Shown: positions 1 to 9,509, counted from the stretch's first letter. The stretch is 64,000 nt of DNA from Fen-1254 sp963769605 (GCA_963769605.1 CAVYML010000009.1:1-64000), one strand, 5' to 3'. Program-made: numbers and translations. The notes: generated by a model from the letters alone, not told the origin.

Positions 1-789
1 CTGCAAATGCTGAAAAAACAAATGGGACAGGTACGACGGGTTTAGCAGCGCAGTGCCGACTGCAAGAATATCCTGCTTGCTGTCTAATTTTGCAAGCAAA
101 CTGCCGAGTGTAACCGGAAAATTGGTCAGGCTGACTTCGTTGGAAAGTCCGACTGAAATAATAAATCCGATGCTGCATTGGAGAAAAATAGAATCACCAA
201 ATAAAGAAACAGATTTATGCACCAGATGGGCAGAGCTGCTTTTCCAGAGAATTTCCACATTAATAATCCGGCTCTCCTTCATGCCGCAGCATTGCATGGC
301 ATGGAAGTAGTCGGATTTCTTATAGTACGCTATCCGCTCAGCAATAAGATCGATAATCTCCAGCGAACACAAGAGACCGATCACGCAGGCCATCCAGAGC
401 GTCTGTCCGGCGGCGGACTGCAGTATGCCGTAATCCATCCACAGACTCAGTATAATATATCCGATAAGCAGTCCGATGATCTGCGGAACTGAACGAATAA
501 GATTGAGCATGAAAAATACAGGCAGAAAGAAAAATTTCTTTTTACCGTTTTCGAGGAAATAGAGGAGTAGAGCACATCCCCACCCCAGGCCAAGCGCGGC
601 TGCCACTGCTGCCGCCGCTCCAAAGAATGTGTTGAATATCGCAGCCTGAAGAAGTTCATAGGACAGCGGATCAAGGAATAAAGCATCCCATATCCACACG
701 GCAATCATACCAAGGAGCCAGAACAAAATCCAGCGTGCGTCTTTCCGCTGCTGAAGAATCCTCCAAAGATCGGTCAAGGTCTGCGTCAT
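1..789 (-). CDS. Oligopeptide-type ABC transporter permease (DppC-like), 3' end outside window
   Basis: Reading the minus strand from an ATG at 789 gives 263 open codons to the window edge with no stop, so the C-terminus is missing. The N-terminus is short and cytoplasmic, followed by several hydrophobic segments. A permease-type cytoplasmic loop (YFHAMQCCGMKESRI) resembles the EAA loop that contacts the ATPase in Dpp/Opp permeases. The start lies one base after the stop of the upstream permease gene, so translation is probably coupled. Role by inference: second membrane subunit of the peptide-type importer encoded from 7273 downwards. The ATPase genes are not in the window and may lie beyond the left edge. 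Confidence 0.75.
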   Translation of the reverse strand, partial: MTQTLTDLWRILQQRKDARWILFWLLGMIAVWIWDALFLDPLSYELLQAAIFNTFFGAAAAVAAALGLGWGCALLLYFLENGKKKFFFLPVFFMLNLIRSVPQIIGLLIGYIILSLWMDYGILQSAAGQTLWMACVIGLLCSLEIIDLIAERIAYYKKSDYFHAMQCCGMKESRIINVEILWKSSSAHLVHKSVSLFGDSIFLQCSIGFIISVGLSNEVSLTNFPVTLGSLLAKLDSKQDILAVGTALLNPSYLSHLFFQHLQ

Positions 790-790
790 G

Positions 791-1975
791 TCAGGTCCTG
801 TTCTCATATTGTGCCGATTCGTACGCAAACCAATAATCGACAATGATTTCTGTCCCTTTGACGACCATAAAAATCCCGAACATAATCACTAATGCCGCTT
901 CGTACCGATAATTAAGAATGTCCTGCAGAAGTTCGTAGCAAAGATGTCCCTGAATATTCAGCGCCATTTCGATTATGACGAGTCCCGAAATTAGGAACGA
1001 TGCATATTGTTTCATGGTAGGAATATACTGAAACCGCGCATTCATGTACACTTGCTGCAGCACATGCATTGGAAAGTTTTTTCGCCAGTGCAGAAGCGAC
1101 CGGAGATTAATGCCCCCCGGGATATTCCAATCGTATGAATTGTGTAAACCTTTTACGACGGCCGTTTCCACGTATCCTTTTCTGCTCTCTGTTAGAAGAA
1201 ACGTATAAAATTTATGTGCATAGTTGATCAGCAGTCCGTTGGAAACGACAGCGAGGACGACCATAAACACCCATTGTGCGGTATCGATCGTCGATTTAAA
1301 GGAGTAAACGATAATATACGCCGGGGCAAATAAAACAAGCGAAGCCCCTCCTTTACAGCATGCCTTTAAACCAAAAACGGCGCAACGACCCGCCTCTTTT
1401 GCCGGAAGGTCTCCGCTGCGGATTTTTTTAACCATCAAGCGAAGCTGCTGAGATGCACGAAGAAGATAAGAAGATTTCTGTTGTTTGTATTGTATGAAGC
1501 TGAACAATGCAAGCGTATGAACTGCATAGTAACTTACAACCAGTACAAGTATATAGACGAAAATAAAATTCAGATACATACCGGCAAGATCGGCAGTACC
1601 CCGCCACGACAATCCCCTCGGAGCGCTGCCGGTCTTATAGACCTTATTCGTATACTGCTCGGTTCGATACGCGTCAATCGACTGCAGGACAGAATCGCTG
1701 CGCGATTTTTCGGAAGGATAAAAAACATCGAGCGTTTCACGAAAAAGCGATTTCTGCATCGGGCTGCCGAAATCGACATTCTGCAGTTTGGCCATCATTT
1801 CGATCAATTCATTGCGCTGCTGCCGTTCGTTTTTCTCTCTGTCAACTCCGACAGCAAGCAGCAAAATAAATACCGCCAATACAAAAAGAATCGATGCAAG
1901 ATGATCGAATAGTTTTTTCCGAAAAGCCGTATAAAATACTAAAAACAATATTGTCCTGGGAATTTTGTTTTTCAT
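791..1975 (-). CDS. Oligopeptide-type ABC transporter permease (DppB-like), large extracytoplasmic insert
   Basis: A 394-aa membrane protein. The first hydrophobic helix (about residues 25-42) is followed by a charged region of about 85 residues (45-130), then further membrane segments. The C-terminal third resembles DppB-type permeases, with an EAA-like loop around YVETAVVKGL and a final membrane segment near residues 355-375. The ATG overlaps the stop of the upstream 307-aa gene by four bases (ATGA). There is no good ribosome-binding site, so coupling is likely. The sequence is clearly diverged from textbook Dpp/Opp permeases. Family assignment is from motif and context. Confidence 0.7.
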   Translation of the reverse strand: MKNKIPRTILFLVFYTAFRKKLFDHLASILFVLAVFILLLAVGVDREKNERQQRNELIEMMAKLQNVDFGSPMQKSLFRETLDVFYPSEKSRSDSVLQSIDAYRTEQYTNKVYKTGSAPRGLSWRGTADLAGMYLNFIFVYILVLVVSYYAVHTLALFSFIQYKQQKSSYLLRASQQLRLMVKKIRSGDLPAKEAGRCAVFGLKACCKGGASLVLFAPAYIIVYSFKSTIDTAQWVFMVVLAVVSNGLLINYAHKFYTFLLTESRKGYVETAVVKGLHNSYDWNIPGGINLRSLLHWRKNFPMHVLQQVYMNARFQYIPTMKQYASFLISGLVIIEMALNIQGHLCYELLQDILNYRYEAALVIMFGIFMVVKGTEIIVDYWFAYESAQYENRT

Positions 1976-2895
1976 TTTTGGCGAATGTCGATTTTCCCGG
2001 GAGATCCGGCAGCGTCATAATTTGTTCCGAGCAGAATATTGTCTATATCCCCTGCCAGATAACGCGTACTTTCCGAATATTTTTCCGCATATTCTACCGG
2101 TTCGAGCACACATGCATACTGCCGTTCAAGCGCAAGAAACCTCCACTGCGGAGCTGTCTTTCTTGTGTTTGTCTCCGCATTGAAATATGCAAAAAGCGCT
2201 TTCAGCGCAGTATTCGCTTCAATCAGCTTGGATTGAATCCGTTTTTGCATTGCATCGGTGAGAGGAAGATCAGAATTCGGAGTTTTTTTTGTTCCGATAA
2301 CGATATATTCAGTTGGATCCGATAAATCGATCCAGCCGTATTGCGGGCGTGAACCGACAAGTCTTACAAATGTTTTTCCGCCGAGTCGAAAATACCGTTC
2401 AAGAATTTTTCCTCTTTGCAGTTGAAAGGTCTTTTTTTTATCCGGTGTAATCAGATTCATTTTTACGGCTGCAAGACGCACCGTATCGCTTAACGGAATC
2501 ACGTCTTTATAAACATGCATCATTCCGAGCTTGTTTTTGCCGAGAAGTTCGAGCGTATCGACCTTGATCAGATAATACACATTGCCTTGAATTTCGACCT
2601 TGAGGCAGGGGGTAAAATCATCATTCAACTTCGCCGCGGCATCGAGGATTTTCATCGGAGAGAACGGCACGATGATCTTCCGTTCCTCAGGAGTAATACG
2701 CTGCTGGTAGCGATTGTAGATAAGCAAATTCTCAACATGCTCGACAAGAAGATATTCGATGGAAGGCTGCCGGAGCCGTGCCCGAGCGGGCACAGCGAAC
2801 AAAAACAAAGCAAAAGCTAGAACAGCAAGGTTTTTCCGCCCTGCTGAAAAATACTTTATCTGCGCCAGGCTCAATTGCCAGCAGCTTCTTTCCAT
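1972..2895 (-). CDS. Exported protein of unknown function in peptide-transporter operon
   Basis: A 307-aa protein. A basic stretch (AGRKN) is followed by a hydrophobic segment (about residues 23-38) ending in AVPARA, consistent with a signal peptide. The rest is soluble, with a beta-rich central part (residues about 90-195) containing a small SH3-like stretch around GKTFVRLVGSRPQYGWIDL, then a helical C-terminus. The ATG overlaps the end of the solute-binding-protein gene by 25 bases; an internal TTG a few codons on is an alternative start. I do not recognise the family. Its place between binding protein and permeases suggests a periplasmic accessory of the importer. Confidence 0.6.
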   Translation of the reverse strand: MERSCWQLSLAQIKYFSAGRKNLAVLAFALFLFAVPARARLRQPSIEYLLVEHVENLLIYNRYQQRITPEERKIIVPFSPMKILDAAAKLNDDFTPCLKVEIQGNVYYLIKVDTLELLGKNKLGMMHVYKDVIPLSDTVRLAAVKMNLITPDKKKTFQLQRGKILERYFRLGGKTFVRLVGSRPQYGWIDLSDPTEYIVIGTKKTPNSDLPLTDAMQKRIQSKLIEANTALKALFAYFNAETNTRKTAPQWRFLALERQYACVLEPVEYAEKYSESTRYLAGDIDNILLGTNYDAAGSPGKIDIRQK

Positions 2896-4601
2896 TTTTT
2901 CACTGTAGAAAGCTGCGAAGCGACTCCATAAAGCTGCACGCTTGCACTGTCCAACTGCGTACTAAAATACGCAAGCGATGGAATGGAGAAGAGCCAGACA
3001 CCGAGGCACATCTGATGCTCCAACTGATCCACACGTTCCGCATACGCCTGCTTATCCCCGATTTCGCGTGTGGACATAAACCCGTAGATATAATGCAGAA
3101 GAGTATTCACATCACTGCTGTCGGCACGCCGGCTCGTTGCATCGAGGCCGAAGAAATTATTCCTCGCCTGCCACGAACTCGGGCTGACCGCCTCTGCTCC
3201 CTTCGGATCAAGAGTGGTTATAAGATTGATTTTGTAACTTTCAAAATCCGGTTCGCGCAGGAAAATATTATAAAGATCGAACAAGAAATTGCTCCGGTAG
3301 CCGCTGACGGCGATCAGCAGCACATCGTAGTCCCGTGCTTTTATTTCTTCATTCGTTGCGGCTGTTACCTTGATCTTTTGTCCGGTCAATTGCGGATCGT
3401 TCAGAATATCGGAAAGCTCGCTGTATTCTTCCCGGAAACCGTAGTTGATGCACATCTTAACATTCACGACATTCGGAAGTACCGCAAGATTGGCTGAAGT
3501 GTCGTCCTGCTCCGGTACGACGACTTTTTCTTCGACATAATACGACGAAGACGGAAAGACGCTCTCATTCAAATAATCCGCATAATTATTTCTATTGCCC
3601 TTGTAATCGACAATTTGCCGCTGCTGCGGTGAATTGATTTTAAAGAACCGCTGCAGGACGGACGTATTTTTAATCAATCGGCGGACTTCTTTCCGCTGCG
3701 CAAGGTTCAGTCGTTCCGTATTGAATAAAAGCGCAAAGAACGTGGTGCTGATATTGGACTTGGTAAAATATTTTGTCGAGTCCGCAAGGATCGGAGAAAG
3801 ACTTCCGAACGGCGTCTCTAAAAGCGAATTGATCGTTCCGTTTTTGAGTTCCGTTGTGAACGTGCTGTTATCGATAAAGGGCGCTAGGATAACGTTGGAA
3901 ATCACTGCGCCTCCGTCCGGAGTTTTGTAAAAATTCGGAACGCCGTTTTTTTGCGGTATGCTCATATAAGGAGCCGTTCCAACAAGATAGTTCAAGGCAT
4001 TCATTTCCGAATTTGCAGGAAGAATCTTAAAGGAAAGCACTTCTTTGATATCGGCATCTTTCCAGATTCTATCGTCTTTGAAATGAAAACAGATCTCCCC
4101 TTTTTCATCGGGACCGTCATAGTCCAGCGTTTTCAGAGCCTGCGAAACGAGTATATAATCCGGTGAAAGACTGCCGAGATTCTGTATGCGTTTAAGCGTA
4201 AAGTTCAGATCGTTTGCGGAAAAAAAATGTTCTTTGGATCGCGTAATGCCGATTTTTTTTCCATCGACTGTCACTTGATAGCTGTCATGCCACAGCTTCC
4301 CCGTTTTCAGGCGAATTGTTACGGTATTGGCCGAATCAATTCCGGCGAATTCTCCCAATCCGTCTTCATAGACTACTCCACCTGGCGATGCAACGGCATT
4401 AAAGAGACCGTCAAATTCCACTTCGTCGAGCTTATCGGATAATTGATTGGAGCTGGGAAGATGCGGATCGATCGTTGGCGGCTGGTGAGCAATATAAGGA
4501 ATGACGATTTGATCTTTTAGGCTTGGCAGCAAAAGATAATAAACAAGCGCGCCCCCCAGAATGAGGACGACCGCACCGATGATAATATATTTTTTCTTCA
4601 T
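2871..4601 (-). CDS. Membrane-anchored family 5 extracellular solute-binding protein
   Basis: A 576-aa protein with a basic start (MKKK) and one hydrophobic helix (about residues 5-26) without a lipobox cysteine, so it is probably tethered by an uncleaved anchor. The N-terminal stretch IVIPYIAHQPPTIDPH, the later GLGEFAGID and the TIRLKTGKLWHD segment fit the SBP_bac_5 fold of DppA/OppA-type peptide- or nickel-binding proteins. Length is normal for that family. AAGGAAAAGAGT precedes the ATG. Expected role: capture of peptides or another ligand in the periplasm and delivery to the two permeases downstream. The ligand cannot be read from sequence. Confidence 0.75.
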   Translation of the reverse strand: MKKKYIIIGAVVLILGGALVYYLLLPSLKDQIVIPYIAHQPPTIDPHLPSSNQLSDKLDEVEFDGLFNAVASPGGVVYEDGLGEFAGIDSANTVTIRLKTGKLWHDSYQVTVDGKKIGITRSKEHFFSANDLNFTLKRIQNLGSLSPDYILVSQALKTLDYDGPDEKGEICFHFKDDRIWKDADIKEVLSFKILPANSEMNALNYLVGTAPYMSIPQKNGVPNFYKTPDGGAVISNVILAPFIDNSTFTTELKNGTINSLLETPFGSLSPILADSTKYFTKSNISTTFFALLFNTERLNLAQRKEVRRLIKNTSVLQRFFKINSPQQRQIVDYKGNRNNYADYLNESVFPSSSYYVEEKVVVPEQDDTSANLAVLPNVVNVKMCINYGFREEYSELSDILNDPQLTGQKIKVTAATNEEIKARDYDVLLIAVSGYRSNFLFDLYNIFLREPDFESYKINLITTLDPKGAEAVSPSSWQARNNFFGLDATSRRADSSDVNTLLHYIYGFMSTREIGDKQAYAERVDQLEHQMCLGVWLFSIPSLAYFSTQLDSASVQLYGVASQLSTVKKWKEAAGN

Positions 4602-4630
4602 ACTCTTTTCCTTGTCGTTCGAAAAGTTTT

Positions 4631-7273
4631 TTAGTTCTTCCGGATAATCGGTTTTTGCGCCATGACGCTCGCTTCAAAGACACGGAAACCGGCATATTTC
4701 AACTTGATCTCAAAAATATTACTCCCGCCTTTATCGATCTGGATAGGAGTAATTTGAGATTCATAATTATTGGACGAAGTCGGGGCGGTAATATGGTATC
4801 GCCCTTCGTTTTTAATCGGTTTTTTATTAATCGAAATTTCCTGGAACCAAGGCTGATCCGGATTTTGAGCGAACTCACGCGGCACGATAACATTCACATC
4901 GAATATCGGAAATTCCGCTTCCGATGGAATATTCATTTCCAGTCGAAGAATATAATCGTTAACGCCTTTTTTATTACTTGTTACCGGGAGAATGTAGAAT
5001 TTTCTGTATTCACTCGGCTTCGTAAAATTTTTCGGTATGGAATAATCACATTCAGCGATAAGGTTCCGGATTTCTTTATCGGAGCCTTTATACAGTTTTC
5101 CGTGATCCGCGATCGCCCGCGCTTTTTCTACTCCCTGATCGAGAATATCTTTTGTCAATTCACCATACAATGCTTTGACGGCTGTTTCCGGAAAACGAAT
5201 ATTTTTCTGTTCAGCCAAAAATCCTTCAATATGTTTCTGCTTCTGGAGAAGATCTTTCTGGCCTGTGGAAGAAAACTGCAGTTTATAGACGGGAATAAAT
5301 GCCGAATCTTTGTATAATCCGGGCACATTTTTTACGGTCAATTCCTGTGCTTTGATAAAGGCTTCCGCAGCCGCGCGCGAGGCCGCATCAACTTTTTGGA
5401 AAAGTTCGGTTTCATAATGTTTGACCGACTGTGTTTTTATTTCCGACACCGCATCCTGATTTACAAATTCTTTGTCTTTGAACAATTCATTTAACTTTGA
5501 TTCTGCACTCCCCCATGCGTTAGCCGAAAGAGCCGCCGCAATGGCACGTGCCTGCGTCCCCAGCGACAGTGTATCGATATCGGGATACTGTGCAAGAAGA
5601 AATCCAAGCGACCGGTTGGCGTTGAGCGTTCGGATGATGCCGTGATAATTCGCCTGGACTTTATATGCATTGATCTGACGCACAAGATCGTTTGCCTTCT
5701 GATAGCGCTGCCGGAAATCGCTTTCCTGTTTGACTGCGATGGACATTCGTCCCTCTGCCCAAACGGCAGCTTTATTGTCGCTGTATGAATCGACGCGTTC
5801 CGGAATCTCTTTGGGAAGAGCATTTTTAATTTCATTGACGTGATCCATCAGTGCGCCGTAAAACGCATCCTCCGGCCAGCTCGGGACGCTCCCGAGTGCA
5901 ATATTGATAAGCCGCATTTGATAATCGAAGACGCGAAGAGCCTTTACCTGTTTCCTCAGTGAGGCGATATATTCCGCGGCATTTTTTATTCTTTGATCGA
6001 GCAAGATAGTGCATTTATATTTTCCGTACTTTTCCATGCTGCGTGCTTCCGATTCCGGCATGTTGCCGCCCGCCTCATCCAAAAGCGCAAGCGCTTTTTG
6101 ATAAAATGCATCGGAAGGACGTTCGTTGAGTTCGGCAACCAATGCATCGAGAGCCGAGAGATTCGCATCAACTGCCCGCATGGCTTCCCATTCTTCCGAA
6201 TATTTTTGAACGAACGGAATCAGTATTTTCAAATCCGCCGGCACCGTTTCACCGCATGCCGTGAATAACTCTTCACTGTTCGCAAGTTCCGCAAACGATT
6301 GATCGGATCTCTCATCGCTTTTCTTTAACGCATCTTCATAGAACGGAAGAACTTCATCTAACCGCTCCGAGAGCGTTTTGCGGACTTTTTCCACAAGTCT
6401 CTCCGGAGCTTTTTGGGATTCTGCAAAATATTTTACAAAATCAGGGGCTGCCTTGAGAAAGGATGACATATCATTCCGCGTTTTCTTTTCTTTTTGCAGG
6501 ACTGTCAGCGCATCCAGAAAACTTTTCTGAAATAAAAGCTCATCATCTACCTGTGCGCTGAATTTCAGGTATGCCGTATAGGTCGAATCCCCGGGTACCT
6601 TTATATCAGGGGGAAAAATCTGCGCCAGCTTTCGGACATCCTTTTGCACCGTTTGAATGATTCTGTACGTCGAGGTGAACGAATCAATGAAATGACCGGC
6701 ATCGATAGAATCGGTGTTATATTCCGGCGTTATTGCATTGTAGACACTTCGGTCCTGAACACTCGCTCTCCAGAGAACTTCAATTCCCGTACATTCGTTT
6801 TCATATGCATACCGCCATTGGCGTACGTATCGATAGCGAAGGGCAAGATCGACATCTTCCCGGACAGTGTCGATGATCCATGAATATAAAGCGGATGCAG
6901 AATCGATGGAATAGAGCGTCACACTGTCGCTTTTCGGATTTTCGTCCGGAATCATCTTGACCGATCCTCCGGTCATACCGAAGGAACGTGTCACGAGCGA
7001 TTCGGCTTCCACATCAAAAAAACTTTTAAGGTATGAATGAATTTTTGGCTTGCTTTTCCCGACCAAAACGAGATAAAAATCTTCCCTGTCGGGCTTCGGA
7101 AATTTTATAACAAACTGATCGCCCTGGGTAAGTTTAAAATTTTCATCTTTATTTTTCAGGTCTTTATATTGTCCTTCATCCGGCACAATTTCCGGATTCG
7201 GCTGCAATTCCTTGATCGAAGCGCAGCCTGAAAGAGCAATAAATGAAAGAGCTATGAATGTGCGAACTGTCAT
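4631..7273 (-). CDS. Large (880 aa) helical lipoprotein, first gene of the transporter operon
   Basis: Starts with a short signal peptide and lipobox (ALSGCAS, cysteine at residue 17), so it should be lipid-anchored. The body is mostly helical and charged (residues about 150-700), with coiled-coil-like stretches such as LVEKVRKTLSERLDEVL. The last 130 residues look beta-rich. AGGAGGAATAGATC precedes the ATG, a strong ribosome-binding site. The solute-binding-protein gene starts 29 bases downstream. I do not recognise a named family. Inference: a periplasmic or outer-membrane-facing scaffold working with the importer. Nothing suggests an enzyme. Confidence 0.6.
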   Translation of the reverse strand: MTVRTFIALSFIALSGCASIKELQPNPEIVPDEGQYKDLKNKDENFKLTQGDQFVIKFPKPDREDFYLVLVGKSKPKIHSYLKSFFDVEAESLVTRSFGMTGGSVKMIPDENPKSDSVTLYSIDSASALYSWIIDTVREDVDLALRYRYVRQWRYAYENECTGIEVLWRASVQDRSVYNAITPEYNTDSIDAGHFIDSFTSTYRIIQTVQKDVRKLAQIFPPDIKVPGDSTYTAYLKFSAQVDDELLFQKSFLDALTVLQKEKKTRNDMSSFLKAAPDFVKYFAESQKAPERLVEKVRKTLSERLDEVLPFYEDALKKSDERSDQSFAELANSEELFTACGETVPADLKILIPFVQKYSEEWEAMRAVDANLSALDALVAELNERPSDAFYQKALALLDEAGGNMPESEARSMEKYGKYKCTILLDQRIKNAAEYIASLRKQVKALRVFDYQMRLINIALGSVPSWPEDAFYGALMDHVNEIKNALPKEIPERVDSYSDNKAAVWAEGRMSIAVKQESDFRQRYQKANDLVRQINAYKVQANYHGIIRTLNANRSLGFLLAQYPDIDTLSLGTQARAIAAALSANAWGSAESKLNELFKDKEFVNQDAVSEIKTQSVKHYETELFQKVDAASRAAAEAFIKAQELTVKNVPGLYKDSAFIPVYKLQFSSTGQKDLLQKQKHIEGFLAEQKNIRFPETAVKALYGELTKDILDQGVEKARAIADHGKLYKGSDKEIRNLIAECDYSIPKNFTKPSEYRKFYILPVTSNKKGVNDYILRLEMNIPSEAEFPIFDVNVIVPREFAQNPDQPWFQEISINKKPIKNEGRYHITAPTSSNNYESQITPIQIDKGGSNIFEIKLKYAGFRVFEASVMAQKPIIRKN

Positions 7274-7659
7274 GATCTATTCCTCCTCATGCCTTCAACA
7301 TGTAATATCCGCAAGTTCGAGCGATATTTCAAGTCTACTCGAAAAAAAGAATAGAAGAATGTGCATGGGGACACATTTTTCAGCGTTTCAAAAATAAAGG
7401 GCTCAATATTGACTTTCACTCTTTAACTCCTAAAAAATAATCTAAAAAACGATTATACACCCGGACATTGCAATTTTCTATACTATTCCCTTTCTCAAGA
7501 AAGATAAGAAAAGAAGTGTCCATTTCTCGACCGATATCTCCAGAGTATGAAAAACCTCCAAAATACCATGAGGATTATGTAGCATTCAGGAGATCTTTAA
7601 GGAAGAGGTAATTTGCTGTAAAAGTCACGGCTGCAGGTTTTTCCAAAGGAAAGGACACT
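7274..7659. other. Intergenic leader region, no gene seen
   Basis: This holds the promoter region of the minus-strand transporter operon and the upstream region of a small plus-strand ORF. It is AT-rich around 7420-7500. I see no clear RNA structure or coding sequence. Confidence 0.4.
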
Positions 7660-7851
7660 ATGCAGGTGGAAGAATTTGTCTGTATAAGGAAAACGGGCGA
7701 ATTTGTCCCCATAATTACCAATTGCATTCTTTCAAAGCAGAACTTCATTAAAAACCTGCAAAGAACTGCTCAAACGGTGGAAGAGCATCCCGATTCCAAA
7801 GTCGCTTTCACATCAAAAGACATAAGACTTCTTCTGCCCAACCCGCCCTGA
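7660..7851 (+). CDS. Small hypothetical protein (63 aa)
   Basis: A short open frame with a plausible ribosome-binding site (AAAGGACACT before ATG). The product has no signal peptide or membrane helix and mixes hydrophobic beta-like and charged segments. I recognise no family. It stands alone on the plus strand in a gene-poor block, so it may be a real small protein or chance. Only the ribosome-binding site and codon composition favour it. Confidence 0.3.
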   Translation: MQVEEFVCIRKTGEFVPIITNCILSKQNFIKNLQRTAQTVEEHPDSKVAFTSKDIRLLLPNPP

Positions 7852-7880
7852 AGCCAGCCTGATTCTCCCCCGATATTGAA

Positions 7881-7917
7881 TTAGATGGAGCCCATCTATC
7901 AGATGGACTCCATCTAA
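7881..7917. promoter_or_regulatory. Nested dyad (possible operator or hairpin)
   Basis: TTAGATGGAG (7881-7890) is perfectly complementary to CTCCATCTAA (7908-7917). Inside lies a second perfect pair, CCATCT (7892-7897) and AGATGG (7901-7906). The unit AGATGG/CCATCT is therefore present four times in alternating orientation. No poly-T follows, so this is less like a terminator than a binding site or structured RNA. Confidence 0.45.
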
Positions 7918-7931
7918 CATCTAACTCGGCA

Positions 7932-8025
7932 AACTATCGGATAGTTTTTAAATATGCTTTGTGCCAATTAAAAACGCTAAATTTAGTCCATTATCAGGCA
8001 TTTTTTGATCAACTATCGGATAGTT
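7932..8025. repeat. Duplicated near-palindrome AACTATCGGATAGTT
   Basis: The 15-mer AACTATCGGATAGTT occurs identically at 7932-7946 and 8011-8025. Each copy is palindromic except at its centre (AACTATC/GATAGTT). Two identical dyads 79 bases apart resemble paired operator sites. The next gene on the plus strand is the desaturase, about 450 bases away. Confidence 0.45.
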
Positions 8026-8471
8026 TAATATTTTTGGGAGAACCACAAGGGTTTCTATGTACGTTTGCAGCCTTGTCGCTTTCGGATCATCTCAATCTCC
8101 GTTTTACTTATTCTTAGAAGAATGGGGGAAATATTTTCGAAATACGCTTTTTAAATTGTCGAAATTTTTCTGCGGATCCTGTAGTTTCTTCCAATCTTCG
8201 ACGAGCGGTTGACTATGTACCTGTCAGTCCTTCGATCTCGCTTTCGAATCATTTTTTTCAATCGTCCTTATACTACAGAATTCAAATGCATTTTTTGACT
8301 AACGCTTTTTTAATCTGAAGAAATTCGATAAACGACATTTGAAAATTTCTTTGAGAAAAAAGTGATAATCGATTTAATCTGAAGGCGGAACGTTACTGCC
8401 TTTGTGTATGTTTTCTTAAATGAACACGGAAATACATTCATTATTGCTAAATCCTTTTTCCGGAAATCCAT

Positions 8472-9509
8472 ATGAATCTACAGAACAGCATCAATGCAAC
8501 ATCTCCACAGCTCGAAGTCATCAAAAGTATGGAAGGATTTCTTGATGAGCAGCTTCCTTCGCTTCTTTGTGCGGTCGATGAAAGCTGGCAGCCGAGTGAT
8601 TTCCTGCCCGACCTGACGAACGACGGATGGATGGAAAATCTCATGCAATTCCGGCAGCAGGCAAGCTGTCTGCCGGATGAAGTGCTTGTCGTTCTTGTCG
8701 GCGATATGGTCACGGAAGAAGCGCTGCCGACCTATCAAACATGGTTAAACCGCCTCCGCGGCGTCACGGATCAAACCGGAACAAGTTCCTCTCCCTGGGC
8801 TCGCTGGAGCCGCGGATGGACGTCGGAAGAAAACCGGCACGGGGACTTGCTCAACAAATATCTTTATCTTTCGGGACGCGTCGATATGCGTTCCGTCGAA
8901 ACGACCGTTCATAATCTTTTAAATAATGGTTTCGATCCGCAGACTGAAAACGATCCGTATCTCGGATTCATATACACATCGTTTCAAGAACGGGCCACAA
9001 AAATTTCGCATCGCAATGTCGGCAGGCTGGCAAAAAAGGCGGGTGAAGACCGGCTGCACAAAATCTGCGGCATGATCGCCGGCGACGAAGCACGTCACGA
9101 GAAAGCGTACAAACTTTTTATGACGAAGATCTTCGAACTCGACCCGGCGCGTGCAGTCACAGCGTTTGCAAAAATGATGAAAGCAAAAATAGCGATGCCG
9201 GCAATGCTCATGGATGACGGAAAAGGGAAGAATCTCTTTGCAAAATTTTCACTCGTCGCACAAAAGACCGGTGTGTACACATCGACAGATTATGCGGAAA
9301 TCATCGGAACATTAGTCAATGAATGGAAAATTGCCGGATTGACCGGCATCTCGGACGCTGCGGCCAAAGCCCAGGAATATCTCTGCACTCTTTCCGAACG
9401 GTATCACAAACTTGCCGAACGCATCCAATTCGCCGGAGCCGAAAAATTCGCATGGATTTACGACCGGGAAATCGCTCTCATATCCAAACCTCAGAATCCA
9501 CTGGCCTGA
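8472..9509 (+). CDS. Acyl-ACP desaturase (ferritin-like di-iron)
   Basis: A 345-aa soluble protein. It carries the two carboxylate-histidine iron motifs of plant-type stearoyl-ACP desaturases: EENRHGD near residue 119 and DEARHEK near residue 204, both within four-helix-bundle segments. The family introduces a double bond into ACP-bound fatty acids using O2 and ferredoxin. Length matches the family. The ribosome-binding site is weak (CCGGAAATCC). It is the only gene of its orientation between two minus-strand blocks and probably has its own promoter in the dyad-rich upstream block. Likely role: membrane unsaturated fatty acid synthesis under aerobic conditions. Confidence 0.9.
   Translation: MNLQNSINATSPQLEVIKSMEGFLDEQLPSLLCAVDESWQPSDFLPDLTNDGWMENLMQFRQQASCLPDEVLVVLVGDMVTEEALPTYQTWLNRLRGVTDQTGTSSSPWARWSRGWTSEENRHGDLLNKYLYLSGRVDMRSVETTVHNLLNNGFDPQTENDPYLGFIYTSFQERATKISHRNVGRLAKKAGEDRLHKICGMIAGDEARHEKAYKLFMTKIFELDPARAVTAFAKMMKAKIAMPAMLMDDGKGKNLFAKFSLVAQKTGVYTSTDYAEIIGTLVNEWKIAGLTGISDAAAKAQEYLCTLSERYHKLAERIQFAGAEKFAWIYDREIALISKPQNPLA

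Larger units (their letters stand above)
7852..8471. other. Gene-poor block with nested dyads and degenerate duplication
   Basis: No gene is evident. The block holds a four-armed dyad (7881-7917), two copies of a 15-base near-palindrome (7932 and 8011) and two diverged copies of a stretch of about 130 bases (from 8055 and from 8213, offset 158) sharing CTATGTAC and CGCTTTCG.ATCAT. It ends at the desaturase start. Confidence 0.5.

Noticed and set aside
447..704. 85-residue minus-strand frame at the left edge
   Set aside because: It is an alternative frame of the partial DppC-like permease, whose own frame is open from 789 to the window edge and has membrane-protein character.
2778..3497. 239-residue plus-strand frame
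   Set aside because: It lies opposite the solute-binding protein gene, has no ribosome-binding site and no protein-like pattern.
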